This document shows, in pieces, positions 1-7,040 of a stretch of 64,000 nt of DNA. Below the pieces are notes generated by a model. It made no database searches. It was not told the DNA's origin and saw nothing but the letters and a program-made list of their open reading frames with translations. This DNA is from Flavobacterium oncorhynchi (GTDB lineage: Bacteria > Bacteroidota > Bacteroidia > Flavobacteriales > Flavobacteriaceae). The stretch spans positions 151,617 through 215,616 of the forward strand of contig NZ_MUHA01000024.1 in NCBI RefSeq assembly GCF_002217355.1, read 5' to 3'. The translations under genes were made by a program, and so were the position numbers. Positions within the stretch are counted from its first letter, which is position 1. Every line of letters starts with the position of its first letter.

Positions 1-44
1 ACGATTAAGCAGTTAAACAATTAACCGATTAAACCAAAAAACGA
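1..44. repeat. Octamer-phased intergenic repeat (GTTTAATC family), partial
   Basis: Read on the minus strand, this stretch divides into consecutive 8-base units GTTTAATC / GGTTAATT / GTTTAACT / GCTTAATC. The same family recurs near 39.6, 50.3 and 57.85 kb, there as inverted arms. Only one arm is visible; a partner would lie left of the window. It ends directly at the purU start codon. Confidence 0.6.
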
Positions 45-45
45 A

Positions 46-900
46 ATGCAAAAAATAACCATTCTGATTCATTGCAAAGACCAAAAAGGAATTATCGCTG
101 CAGTGACAACTTTTATTGCCAAAGTTGAAGGAAATATTATTTACATTGATCAGCATGTTGATGTAGAACAAAATGTCTTTTTTATGCGATTGGAATGCGA
201 ATTAACCAATCCGAAAACGACAATCGAAGATTTTAAAACTGATTTTGATCAATCTATCGCCGCCGACTTTAATATGTCTTGGGATTTGTACAACCAAGAA
301 CAAAAGCCAAAAATGGCATTGTTCGTTTCTAAATACGATCACTGCTTATTTGATATTTTAGGACGTTACAGTGCTGGCGAATTAAACATCGAAATTCCGC
401 TTATTATCAGCAATCATAACGATTTAAGATCAATTGCTGAGCGATTCGACATTCCGTTTCATTGCGTGCCTTTTACAAAAGACAATAAAGAAGAAGGCGA
501 AGCTAAACAAATTGAACTTTTAAAAAGATATCAAATCAATTTTATTGTTTTAGCACGCTATATGCAGATTATCACACCCAATTTGATTTCGCTTTACGAA
601 AATAGAATCATTAATATCCACCATTCGTTTTTACCCGCTTTTCCGGGAGCAAAACCCTATCATTCAGCCTTTAAACGTGGTGTAAAAATTATTGGTGCAA
701 CAAGCCATTACGTCACCGAAGAATTAGATGAAGGACCAATTATCGAGCAGGATATTGCCAGAGTTTCTCATATTCACTCAGTTGAAGATTTTATCATGAA
801 AGGCCGTGATTTGGAACGCATTGTTCTTGCAAGAGCAATTAAACTGCATGCAGAAAGAAAAACAATGGTTTATAGTAATAAGACAGTTGTTTTTTCTTAG
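46..900 (+). CDS. purU: Formyltetrahydrofolate deformylase
   Basis: The enzyme hydrolyses 10-formyltetrahydrofolate to formate and tetrahydrofolate, balancing the one-carbon pool and feeding formate to formate-dependent purine synthesis. The 284 residues are the usual length. An N-terminal ACT regulatory domain (about 1-80) precedes a formyltransferase fold (about 85-280). The conserved NIHHSFLPAF segment carries the catalytic Asn/His, and the later SHYVTEELDEGPI segment carries the catalytic Asp seen in PurU and PurN. The ATG at 46 follows an A-rich leader with no Shine-Dalgarno sequence, normal for this phylum. It converges on katA across a shared bidirectional terminator. The downstream octamer repeat begins at the stop codon. 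Confidence 0.95.
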   Translation: MQKITILIHCKDQKGIIAAVTTFIAKVEGNIIYIDQHVDVEQNVFFMRLECELTNPKTTIEDFKTDFDQSIAADFNMSWDLYNQEQKPKMALFVSKYDHCLFDILGRYSAGELNIEIPLIISNHNDLRSIAERFDIPFHCVPFTKDNKEEGEAKQIELLKRYQINFIVLARYMQIITPNLISLYENRIINIHHSFLPAFPGAKPYHSAFKRGVKIIGATSHYVTEELDEGPIIEQDIARVSHIHSVEDFIMKGRDLERIVLARAIKLHAERKTMVYSNKTVVFS

Positions 901-935
901 AGACTAAGATTCTGAGATACTAAGGTTCTAAGGTT
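896..935 (+). repeat. Stop-codon-anchored octamer array (CTAAGGTT family)
   Basis: Five consecutive octamers: CTTAGAGA, CTAAGATT, CTGAGATA, CTAAGGTT, CTAAGGTT. The purU stop codon TAG lies inside the first. The array has the same sense as purU and precedes the terminator hairpin. A near-perfect inverted copy lies 3' of katA at 1011-1046, so the two arms could also pair across the shared terminator. Confidence 0.75.
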
Positions 936-954
936 TTCTCCTTTTTATAAAATA

Positions 955-994
955 AGTAAACCCGACCAGCTTTTAAAAGTTGGTCGGGTTTACT
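955..994. terminator. Bidirectional Rho-independent terminator between purU and katA
   Basis: A near-perfect palindrome: a stem of about 18 bp (AGTAAACCCGACCAGC paired with GTTGGTCGGGTTTACT, one G-T pair) around a short TTTTAAAA centre. It sits midway between the convergent purU and katA genes, so it can end transcription from both sides. Confidence 0.85.
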
Positions 995-1010
995 ATTATG
1001 ATAATTTGAA

Positions 1011-1046
1011 ACTTAGTCCCTTAGAACCTTAGTATCTCAGAACCTT
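1011..1046 (-). repeat. Octamer array 3' of katA (CTAAGGTT family)
   Basis: Read in the katA sense, the array starts about 3 bases after the stop codon: AAGGTT, CTGAGATA, CTAAGGTT, CTAAGGGA, CTAAGT. About 28 bases are nearly identical, in inverted orientation, to the array 3' of purU. Confidence 0.75.
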
Positions 1047-1047
1047 T

Positions 1048-2541
1048 TTAACGAACCACAATCGACAATCTTGGATCATCAAAAGCGTCTACTTCAGCCA
1101 TTGTCATTCCTAAAGCGTTTGCAACTCCTTCTCCATATGCCGGATCAGCTTTGAAACAGTTTCTGATATGGCGAATCTGAATAAACTTTTGAGCGCCGCC
1201 AACTTGTCCTGCAGTATTTTTAAACAACAATTGTTTCTTTTCTGGAGTTAACAAATTGAATAATAATCCCGGCTGTGTGAAATAATCATTATCATCATCT
1301 CTAAAATTATGTGCCCACGCATCGCCGTGAAGTTTCAATGGCGGTTCTTTAAATTCTGGCTGTTCTTGCAATTCGCCAAAACTATTTGGTTCATAATGTT
1401 TTTTCGAGCCGTTATTTCCATCTACGCGCATTGCTCCGTCTCTGTGGAAAGTATTATAAGGACATCTTGATGAGTTTACAGGAATTTGGAAATTATTTAC
1501 TCCTAAACGATATCTATGTGCATCACCGTAAGAAAACAAACGGGCTTGCAGCATTTTATCTGGTGAGAAACTAATTCCAGGAACAACATGCGCCGGATTA
1601 AAAGCGGCTTGTTCTACTTCGGCAAAATAGTTTTCTGGATTTTTATTCAATTCAAATTCTCCAACTGGAATCAATGGAAAATCTTTTTTCAACCAAACTT
1701 TAGTTAAATCAAAAGGGTGAAAACGATACGTTTCAGCTTGTTCTTCAGTCATAATCTGAACAAACAATTTCCATTTAGGAAAGTTTCCTTCTTCAATAGC
1801 ATCAAACAAATCTCGCTGGTGGCTTTCTCTGTCACCTCCTACTAATTTAGCCGCTTCTTCATCTGAAAGGTTATCAATTCCTTGCTGTGTTACAAAATGA
1901 AATTTCACATAATGTCTCTCATTTTGTTTGTTTATAAAACTAAAAGTATGACTTCCAAATCCGTGCATTTGTCTGTACGATCTAGGAATACCTCTATCAC
2001 TCATTACTATTGTAACCTGATGCAAAGCTTCTGGCAGTAAAGTCCAAAAATCCCAATTGTTATCAGCACTTCTCAAATTGGTTTTTGGATCACGTTTTAC
2101 CGCATGATTTAAATCAGGAAATTTCATTGGATCACGGAAAAAGAATACAGGTGTATTGTTTCCTACTAAATCCCAGTTTCCTTCGTTTGTATAAAATTTC
2201 AAAGCAAAACCCCGAATATCTCTTTCTGCATCTGCAGCGCCTCTTTCTCCTGCAACTGTAGAAAAACGAGCAAACATTTCTGTTTTTTTACCAATTTCCG
2301 AAAACAAATCGGCTCTTGTATATTTAGTAATATCATGAGTTACTGTAAAAGTTCCGTAAGCGCCAGAACCTTTAGCATGCATTCGTCGTTCTGGAATAAC
2401 CTCACGATCAAAATGCGCCATCTTTTCTAAAAACCAAAAATCTTGTAACAAAACAGGTCCGTGAGGGCCCGCAGTTTGAATGTTTTGATTGTCTGGAACG
2501 GGAGTTCCGGTAGCAGTTGTTAATTTTCTGTTTGATTCCAT
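1048..2541 (-). CDS. katA: Catalase, haem-dependent monofunctional (small-subunit clade)
   Basis: Dismutates hydrogen peroxide to water and oxygen in the cytoplasm. At 497 residues it matches small-subunit, NADPH-binding catalases. The distal haem-pocket His is at about residue 55 (RRMHAKGSGAYG) and the catalytic Asn at about 128 (DLVGNNTPVFF). The proximal haem-ligand Tyr lies in the RLFSYGDAHRYRLG segment near residue 338. There is no signal peptide. Monocistronic: it converges with purU and has its own upstream region with a TATATTTG box and a short inverted repeat. Peroxide control is likely from family knowledge, but no recognised operator is visible. Confidence 0.97.
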   Translation of the reverse strand: MESNRKLTTATGTPVPDNQNIQTAGPHGPVLLQDFWFLEKMAHFDREVIPERRMHAKGSGAYGTFTVTHDITKYTRADLFSEIGKKTEMFARFSTVAGERGAADAERDIRGFALKFYTNEGNWDLVGNNTPVFFFRDPMKFPDLNHAVKRDPKTNLRSADNNWDFWTLLPEALHQVTIVMSDRGIPRSYRQMHGFGSHTFSFINKQNERHYVKFHFVTQQGIDNLSDEEAAKLVGGDRESHQRDLFDAIEEGNFPKWKLFVQIMTEEQAETYRFHPFDLTKVWLKKDFPLIPVGEFELNKNPENYFAEVEQAAFNPAHVVPGISFSPDKMLQARLFSYGDAHRYRLGVNNFQIPVNSSRCPYNTFHRDGAMRVDGNNGSKKHYEPNSFGELQEQPEFKEPPLKLHGDAWAHNFRDDDNDYFTQPGLLFNLLTPEKKQLLFKNTAGQVGGAQKFIQIRHIRNCFKADPAYGEGVANALGMTMAEVDAFDDPRLSIVVR

Positions 2542-2564
2542 ATTGCTGATATTTAATGTTTTAT

Positions 2565-2610
2565 CAAATATACAAACTTATCTTTAGCATATTGATAATC
2601 AAAATTGATT
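2565..2610 (-). promoter_or_regulatory. katA promoter box with upstream inverted repeat
   Basis: On the minus strand a TATATTTG box (2565-2572) fits the Bacteroidota -7 consensus TAnnTTTG and sits about 24 bases upstream of the ATG. About 25 bases further upstream is the inverted repeat AATCAA-tt-TTGATT (2597-2610), placed where an activator or repressor could bind. The regulator is not identified. Confidence 0.45.
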
Positions 2611-2751
2611 GTTATTATATTTTAATAACAAAAAACTATATACTATTACAGAAAGCTCAAAATCAACACTTAAAAAATCTTAACGTATGTCCAACAAAGT
2701 AATAACAAAACCTTAACAGCAAAGCATCCATATATACCTGATCTTTGTAGT

Positions 2752-2832
2752 GTAATAAACTGGTTATTTATTATTTTGGTTTTGGTTAGTTAAATGATGC
2801 CGGCGTCTTCGAGATGCCGGCATTCTTTTTTT
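2752..2832 (+). ncRNA. Candidate small RNA, copy 1
   Basis: A likely transcript of about 80 nt. A GATCTTTG box (2740-2747), close to the -7 consensus TAnnTTTG, precedes it. The body 2752-2794 is identical in both copies and is U/G-rich with repeated GGTT. It ends in a strong intrinsic terminator: a 12-bp stem from ATGCCGGC to GCCGGCAT (2797-2823) followed by a T-rich run. The single-stranded U/G-rich body could pair with the A/C-rich leaders common in this genome, which suggests a trans-acting regulator; that is inference. The exact 5' end is not known. Confidence 0.6.
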
Positions 2833-2890
2833 GTGTTAACTTGGTTTGTTTTGTTTCAGGTATCAGGTTGCTTTACTTTGAACGTAGTTT

Positions 2891-3006
2891 TACCACAAAG
2901 AGCGCAAAGTTTTTTTATCTATTAGGCTTTGTATAAAGTATAAAGTTCGCAAAGCTTTGTAAAAAACTTTGCGAACTTTGCGTAATTCCTTGCGTCCTTT
3001 GCGGTT
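2891..3006. repeat. AACCGCAAAG foldback element, copy 1
   Basis: A palindromic intergenic element bounded by ACCACAAAGAGCGCAAAG on the left and its approximate complement ending CCTTTGCGGTTA on the right. An inner pair of arms (AAAGTTCGCAAAGCTTTG against AAACTTTGCGAACTTTGC) sits at the centre. It could form a long hairpin in RNA or DNA. Confidence 0.65.
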
Positions 3007-3098
3007 AAAAAACTTTTTTTTGAACATTAACTTATATCCAACAAAGTAATAACAAGATCTTAACAGCATAAGATCGATATATGTCGGATCTTTGTCAT

Positions 3099-3177
3099 GT
3101 AATAAACTGGTTATTTATTATTTTGGTTTTGGTTAGTTAAACAATGCCGGCGTCTTCGAGATGTCGGCATTTTTTTT
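3099..3177 (+). ncRNA. Candidate small RNA, copy 2
   Basis: Paralogue of the candidate at 2752. The GATCTTTG box is at 3087-3094, and the body 3099-3141 is identical to copy 1. The terminator 3144-3170 has the same stem except for one C-to-T change that still allows a G-U pair, and is followed by a run of T. Body and stem are retained while the sequence between them (TGATG versus CAATG) has diverged, which is the pattern expected of a structured RNA. Confidence 0.6.
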
Positions 3178-3232
3178 GTTTCTCCCGACGCTTCGGGATC
3201 AGGTTTAATATTACTTTGCTTTGAACATAATT

Positions 3233-3351
3233 TAACCGCAAAAAGCGCAAAGTTTTTATCTACGAAACTTTGTATAAAACACAAAGTTCGCAAAGCTTTG
3301 TGTAAAAAACTTTGCGAACTTTGCGTAAACCTTTGCGCTCTTTGCGGTTAA
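3233..3351. repeat. AACCGCAAAG foldback element, copy 2
   Basis: Second copy, within repeat unit 2. Outer arms are AACCGCAAAAAGCGCAAAG (left) and the complement of AACCGCAAAGAGCGCAAAG (right), differing at one position over 19 bases. The CAAAGTTCGCAAAG inner arms are the same as in copy 1. A CCCGACGCTTCGGGATC mini-palindrome (about 3184-3200) lies just before it. Confidence 0.65.
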
Positions 3352-3386
3352 ATATCTCCGAACAACCTGAAACCTGAAACAAAAAA

Positions 3387-4187
3387 TTAATTTTTCAATC
3401 GTTCGTGAAGTAATTTAAAATACGTGAAAGCCTTTAATAATCGGCTGCCGTGCCAGGAGAACATTTCTCCGTCGACAAAGATTGTTTTCGCATGATGTGT
3501 AAACCTGCCTATTTCAAAAGCATCTTCTTCTTTAAAAGGATAAGGTTCTGAGGAAAGAAAAACCACATCTGGATCGCCTTCTAAACGCATTTTCTTTAAT
3601 TCGATTTCAGGATAACGTCCTTTATCACTATAAATGTTCTCAAAATGATTTAGTTGCAGCAATTCATTAATATATGTATCATTTCCAGCAACCATATAAG
3701 GATTTTTCCAAATGAAATACGCAGCTTTTTTAACTTCAATATCTTGAATGTATTTTTTGAAATCGCTCAAGGCGAAAGTCAATTTGTCGTTCCACTTTTG
3801 CGATTCGGTTCTGCAATTGAATAATTGACCAAAATCTGAAATCATCTGAAAATTATCTTCTATAGAAACTATATTGGTAACCCAGACTGGACAAATTTCT
3901 TGCAGCTGATTTACTATTTCTTCTGTATTCTCTTCTTTATTACAAATGATAATATCAGGCTGTAAAAGTTTTATTTTTTCAAAATGAATTTTCTTAGTAC
4001 CTCCGACAATCTTCTTGGTCGATTTTAAATGATACGGATGAACACAGAATTTCGTGATTCCGATTATTTTATCTTCTAAACCCAAATCATAAAGCAATTC
4101 TGTTTGAGATGGAACCAAAGAAATAATCCGTTTGGGAGCGGTTTCAAAAGAATGAACGGTTCCTATTTGATCTGTTAACTGTTTCAT
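3387..4187 (-). CDS. BtuF/FhuD-like helical-backbone metal-receptor protein, no signal peptide
   Basis: Belongs to the type III periplasmic binding-protein fold (Peripla_BP_2), whose members bind cobalamin, haem or ferric siderophores. The diagnostic N-terminal motif RIISLVPSQTELLYDLGL is at about residues 19-36, followed by the first Rossmann-like lobe, a long helix and a second lobe. At 266 residues it has the family's usual length. It begins MKQLTDQIGT, with no signal peptide or lipobox, so it may act in the cytoplasm or be exported in an unusual way. There are no ABC permease or ATPase genes beside it. The ligand cannot be told from sequence; cobalamin or an iron chelate is most likely. 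Confidence 0.75.
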   Translation of the reverse strand: MKQLTDQIGTVHSFETAPKRIISLVPSQTELLYDLGLEDKIIGITKFCVHPYHLKSTKKIVGGTKKIHFEKIKLLQPDIIICNKEENTEEIVNQLQEICPVWVTNIVSIEDNFQMISDFGQLFNCRTESQKWNDKLTFALSDFKKYIQDIEVKKAAYFIWKNPYMVAGNDTYINELLQLNHFENIYSDKGRYPEIELKKMRLEGDPDVVFLSSEPYPFKEEDAFEIGRFTHHAKTIFVDGEMFSWHGSRLLKAFTYFKLLHERLKN

Positions 4188-4205
4188 TTATTAAGATGTC
4201 TTTTT

Positions 4206-4293
4206 AACCGCAAAGTTCGCAAAGATTTACGCTAAGATCACAAAGTTATTTTCCTTGCGAACCTTGCGAAAAACCTTAGCGAACTTTGCGGTT
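4206..4293. repeat. AACCGCAAAG foldback element, copy 3
   Basis: The ends are a perfect 15-bp inverted repeat: AACCGCAAAGTTCGC at 4206-4220 and GCGAACTTTGCGGTT at 4279-4293, with a partly self-complementary interior. It lies in the 125-base gap between pyrF and the BtuF-like gene, both on the minus strand. Confidence 0.75.
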
Positions 4294-4312
4294 AATCTAT
4301 TTATAAAGTTAT

Positions 4313-5134
4313 TTAAAACTTAGCATTAATAATATTTTCCATTTCTTTTTGAACAGATAAAGCCTCTTCTCTTGCCTTTTCAGCAAAGTCAGTTCCTTTT
4401 GAAGCGTAAATAATTGCTCTTGCCGAGTTTACCAATAAACCAATTTTATCGTTCATTCCGTATTTACATACTTCGGACAAACTTCCGCCTTGAGCCCCAA
4501 TTCCAGGCACTAACAAAAAGCTGTCTGGAACAATTTTTCTAATATCGGCAAAATATTCTGCTTTTGTCGCTCCAACAACGTACATTAAATTTTCACTGTT
4601 TTTCCATGTTTTAGAAGTTTCTAAAACTTGTTTGTACAATTCTGTTCCGTTTGTATTTAAAGTCTGAAAATCGAATGCGCCTTCGTTAGAAGTTAATGCC
4701 AGCATAATAGTATGTTTATTTTCGAAAGCTAAAAAAGGCTCAACAGAATCTTTTCCCATATAAGGAGCAACAGTTACACTATCAAAATTTAAGTCTTCAA
4801 AAAAAGCTTTAGCATACATGCTCGAAGTGTTTCCAATATCGCCGCGTTTAGCATCAGCAATTGTAAAAATTTCAGGATAATTTTCGTTTATGTAGTTAAT
4901 TGTTTTTTGCAGCGACATCCATCCTTTTATTCCGTATGCTTCAAAAAAAGCAGTATTTGGTTTGTAACCTACCGTTAAATCATGAGTGGCATCGATTATC
5001 GCTTTATTAAATTCAAAAATTGGATCTTCTGTTTCTAATAAATGCGGCGGCATTTTAGTTAAATCAGGATCTAAACCAACGCATAAAAATGATTTTTTTT
5101 GAAGAATTTGTTCGTGTAGTTGTTGTGTTGTCAT
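4313..5134 (-). CDS. pyrF: Orotidine 5'-phosphate decarboxylase
   Basis: Catalyses the last step of UMP synthesis, decarboxylating orotidine monophosphate. The active-site segment DAKRGDIGNTSS (near residue 95) contains the catalytic Lys/Asp array, and the phosphate-gripping loop reads LLVPGIGAQGGS (near 208). At 273 residues it is the longer (type 2) form found in mycobacteria and Bacteroidota rather than the roughly 235-residue enterobacterial form. It is preceded by a TAATTTTG promoter box. The prfA gene lies on the same strand 8.4 kb upstream. Confidence 0.95.
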   Translation of the reverse strand: MTTQQLHEQILQKKSFLCVGLDPDLTKMPPHLLETEDPIFEFNKAIIDATHDLTVGYKPNTAFFEAYGIKGWMSLQKTINYINENYPEIFTIADAKRGDIGNTSSMYAKAFFEDLNFDSVTVAPYMGKDSVEPFLAFENKHTIMLALTSNEGAFDFQTLNTNGTELYKQVLETSKTWKNSENLMYVVGATKAEYFADIRKIVPDSFLLVPGIGAQGGSLSEVCKYGMNDKIGLLVNSARAIIYASKGTDFAEKAREEALSVQKEMENIINAKF

Positions 5135-5154
5135 ATTATATTTTAATAGTGCAG

Positions 5155-5162
5155 CAAAATTA
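5155..5162 (-). promoter_or_regulatory. pyrF -7 promoter box
   Basis: TAATTTTG on the minus strand, about 20 bases before the pyrF ATG, matches TAnnTTTG. The surrounding TTGTAATTTTGC is nearly the same as the sequence before prfA. No clear -33 element was found. Confidence 0.5.
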
Positions 5163-5220
5163 CAAATAATATTAGATTTTGTTTCAGGTTTTAGGTTTGA
5201 AGTTTCAGGTTAATTCTTTG

Positions 5221-5238
5221 CCACGAATTTCACGAATA
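5221..5238 (+). repeat. CACGAATT short repeat
   Basis: CCACGAATTTCACGAATA: two 9-base steps of the CACGAATT family, also seen at 28142-28172 and 36691-36707. All three are intergenic. Confidence 0.5.
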
Positions 5239-5290
5239 GAATTCTGGTAAATACAATTTGTGCAACTCGCAGCAAAAAAACTTCACGTTT

Positions 5291-5415
5291 CGCCCTTCGA
5301 CTTCGCTCAGGGCGACATTCTAAATTTTTCAAACTTCAGATTCATTGTCAGGCTGAGCGAAGTCGAAGACCAAGTTCCAATTGGACCTCCCTTCGACTTC
5401 GCTCAGGGTGACAAT
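5291..5415. repeat. Cluster of three CTTCGACTTCGCTCAGGG palindromic repeats
   Basis: Copies at 5291-5320 (plus), 5347-5370 (inverted) and 5388-5415 (plus). Each carries CTTCGACTTCGCTCAG; the first is itself closed by CGCCC...GGGCG, so it can fold alone, and the inverted copy can pair with either neighbour. This cluster occupies most of the gap between pyrF and dps. Confidence 0.7.
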
Positions 5416-5432
5416 TAGGATATTTCAATTTT

Positions 5433-5470
5433 CTAATTGCCATATTATCTAATTGTCCTATTATCTCATT
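5433..5470 (+). repeat. Octamer-phased repeat (CTAATTGT family)
   Basis: Divides cleanly into CTAATTGC, CATATTAT, CTAATTGT, CCTATTAT, CTCATT: another 8-base-period intergenic array with a sequence unlike the CTAAGGTT family. Confidence 0.5.
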
Positions 5471-5564
5471 AACATTGAATTTTTATAACAACCGCAAAAA
5501 ATTATGTAAGAAAAAAGAATCGCTTCTTTTTAAATTTGAAAGAAACTCTAAAAAACAGTTACTT

Positions 5565-6038
5565 ATGACCCCGAATATTGGAATATCTACACGAAATTTA
5601 AAAAAGAGCACAAGCCTTTTAGCCACTATATTATCTAATGAAATGATTCTTTATGTAAAAACCAGAAAATTTCACTGGAACATTTCGGGAAATAGTTTTA
5701 TGGAATTGCATAAATTGTTTGAAGAGCAATACCGAATTTTAGAAGCTCAAATCGACGAAGTTGCAGAACGCATCAGTCAGCTTGGCGAAAAAACAATTGG
5801 AACAATGAAAGAATTCATTGAAAATTCTACACTAAAAGAATCTCCAAAGGAGTACGCTTCGCAAAAACATATGCTCGAGGAACTTCTAGAAAATCACGAA
5901 CAATTGGTAACTGAATTTCGAGCTTATATTCCAATTTTTGAAGACGAAGCCAATGATGCCGGCTCTGCAGATTTTGTGACGAACTTATTGCAGGAACATG
6001 AAAAAATGGCTTGGATTCTGCGCCGTTATCAAGTTTAA
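5565..6038 (+). CDS. dps: Dps-like ferritin, DNA-protecting under starvation/oxidative stress
   Basis: A ferritin-like four-helix protein that forms a dodecamer, oxidises Fe(II) with peroxide and stores the iron. The Dps ferroxidase signature is intact: KTRKFHWNISG followed by LHKLFEEQY and IDEVAER. An in-frame start exists at 5475, but its 30 extra residues are a basic, low-complexity stretch. The ATG at 5565 (MTPNIGISTRN) gives 157 residues, the normal Dps length, so I chose it. With katA nearby it forms a peroxide-defence neighbourhood, though not an operon. Confidence 0.9.
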   Translation: MTPNIGISTRNLKKSTSLLATILSNEMILYVKTRKFHWNISGNSFMELHKLFEEQYRILEAQIDEVAERISQLGEKTIGTMKEFIENSTLKESPKEYASQKHMLEELLENHEQLVTEFRAYIPIFEDEANDAGSADFVTNLLQEHEKMAWILRRYQV

Positions 6039-6128
6039 AAAAATGCTTGAAATGTGAATTATGCAACGATTATCAAAATAAGTGTAACACGAAATTTAAT
6101 ATTAATACGCAACTTTACCATGTAATAA

Positions 6129-6311
6129 GGACCCCACATTCTATTTCCAAAAATAAAAAAGGCTTGGTTGAATAAAACAGAATCTAAAGCTGTAAAAGCT
6201 TTTCTGACAGTTAATGATTTAATTGTTGCTAAAGATAAAAGTTGCGACGTACCAAAAACTTTAGCAAATACAGGAAAAAATGAATTATATCAAATCCTGC
6301 CAGAATTATGA
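6129..6311 (+). pseudogene. Open frame without ATG, possible gene remnant
   Basis: Sixty codons stay open with protein-like composition (for example AWLNKTESKAVKAFLTVNDL), but there is no ATG. The only usable start is a TTG at 6168, giving about 47 residues. A strong terminator follows 23 bases after the stop, so something is probably transcribed here. It may be the 3' remnant of a decayed gene or a very small protein; I do not recognise a family. Confidence 0.3.
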
Positions 6312-6333
6312 AACTTTCTTATTCGATCAGAAG

Positions 6334-6370
6334 TACCGTCTAGTAGCAAAATATTAGACGGTATTTTTTT
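6334..6370 (+). terminator. Rho-independent terminator
   Basis: Stem TACCGTCTA / TAGACGGTA (6334-6342 and 6355-6363) followed by TTTTTTT. It stands 296 bases after dps and just after the ATG-less frame. Confidence 0.8.
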
Positions 6371-6469
6371 GAAAATTTGGTTTTTATACGTTAATATTTC
6401 CTTAATACAAAGAGCAAGAAAGACTATAAGCCAAAATAAATTAATTATCTTTAACCAAATTTGTATAAA

Positions 6470-7027
6470 ATGAAACTGTTTATAAAGTTTGACATTAACA
6501 CCATTTGCTCTCTTTATCTGAAGCAAAATCTCGAGCAGCAAAATATAAATTTTACTACTTTAGGTTTTGGAGAAATCGAGGTTGATGATAGTCTAGATTC
6601 TGATGCACTCGAAGCTTTAAAAAACAATTTAAGCCCTTGCGGATTTGAAGTTGTTGAAAATCAAAAGAGTGTTTTAGTTCAAAAAATTAAAGATGCTATA
6701 ATTGAGCTTGTTTTTATGGAAGACAATAACAATTATAAAAGTTCCGTTTTCTTAGCAGAAAAGCTGAATCATAGTTACGGCTATTTATCGAACGTTTTCT
6801 CTGAAGTAACTTATTCTTCTATTGAAAACTTCATCATTTTACAAAAAATTGAAAGAGCAAAACAGTTAATTATTATTAACGAAATGAGCTTAACAGAAAT
6901 CGCGTTCTTATTAAACTATTCAAGTGTAGCCCATTTAAGCACACAGTTTAAAAACACAACCGGCATAACGCCATCGGCTTTTCAGCGAATAATTAAGAAA
7001 CGAAGAGAAAATTTAAAACAAAACTAA
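6470..7027 (+). CDS. AraC-family transcriptional regulator with small N-terminal HMA-like domain
   Basis: A DNA-binding regulator. Residues from about 75 to the end form the paired helix-turn-helix of AraC proteins (ERAKQLIIINEMSLTEIA, then SVAHLSTQFKNTTGITPSAF). The first 70 residues (MKLFIKFDINTICS... then GFGEIEVDD) resemble the short ferredoxin-fold domain in front of AraC domains in a Bacteroidota subfamily. Those proteins often have a Cys there; here the positions read DINTICSLYL, so metal binding is doubtful. The ATG at 6470 is preferred to a TTG at 6461. The next two genes follow by 13 and 10 bases, giving a three-gene signalling operon. Confidence 0.82.
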   Translation: MKLFIKFDINTICSLYLKQNLEQQNINFTTLGFGEIEVDDSLDSDALEALKNNLSPCGFEVVENQKSVLVQKIKDAIIELVFMEDNNNYKSSVFLAEKLNHSYGYLSNVFSEVTYSSIENFIILQKIERAKQLIIINEMSLTEIAFLLNYSSVAHLSTQFKNTTGITPSAFQRIIKKRRENLKQN

Positions 7028-7040
7028 ATACCACATAAAA

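Larger units (their letters stand above)
2686..3351. repeat. Tandem duplication of a non-coding locus, 347-bp period
   Basis: Two direct copies lie head to tail. Three landmarks are each offset by exactly 347 bases: the CCAACAAAGT block (2691 and 3038), the GATCTTTG box (2740 and 3087) and the terminator hairpin (2797 and 3144). The order in each copy is promoter-like region, identical 43-base transcript body, hairpin terminator, then an AACCGCAAAG foldback element. No convincing reading frame is present. This duplication fills most of the 845-base gap between katA and the next gene. Confidence 0.85.

Noticed and set aside
896..1046. CRISPR-like array suggested by repeated CTAAGG units
   Set aside because: Units are contiguous octamers without spacers and there are no cas genes.
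1386..1574. Plus-strand frame inside katA
   Set aside because: Antisense shadow of the catalase gene, with no promoter or recognisable domain.
2795..2925. ATG-started frame reading through the copy 1 terminator (MMPASSRCRH...)
   Set aside because: It begins at the hairpin and depends on reading through the T run; copy 2 has lost the ATG, so it is not conserved.
3111..3293. Minus-strand 60-codon frame over the sRNA copy 2
   Set aside because: It runs through the terminator hairpin and the CAAAG repeat; composition follows the repeats, not a protein.
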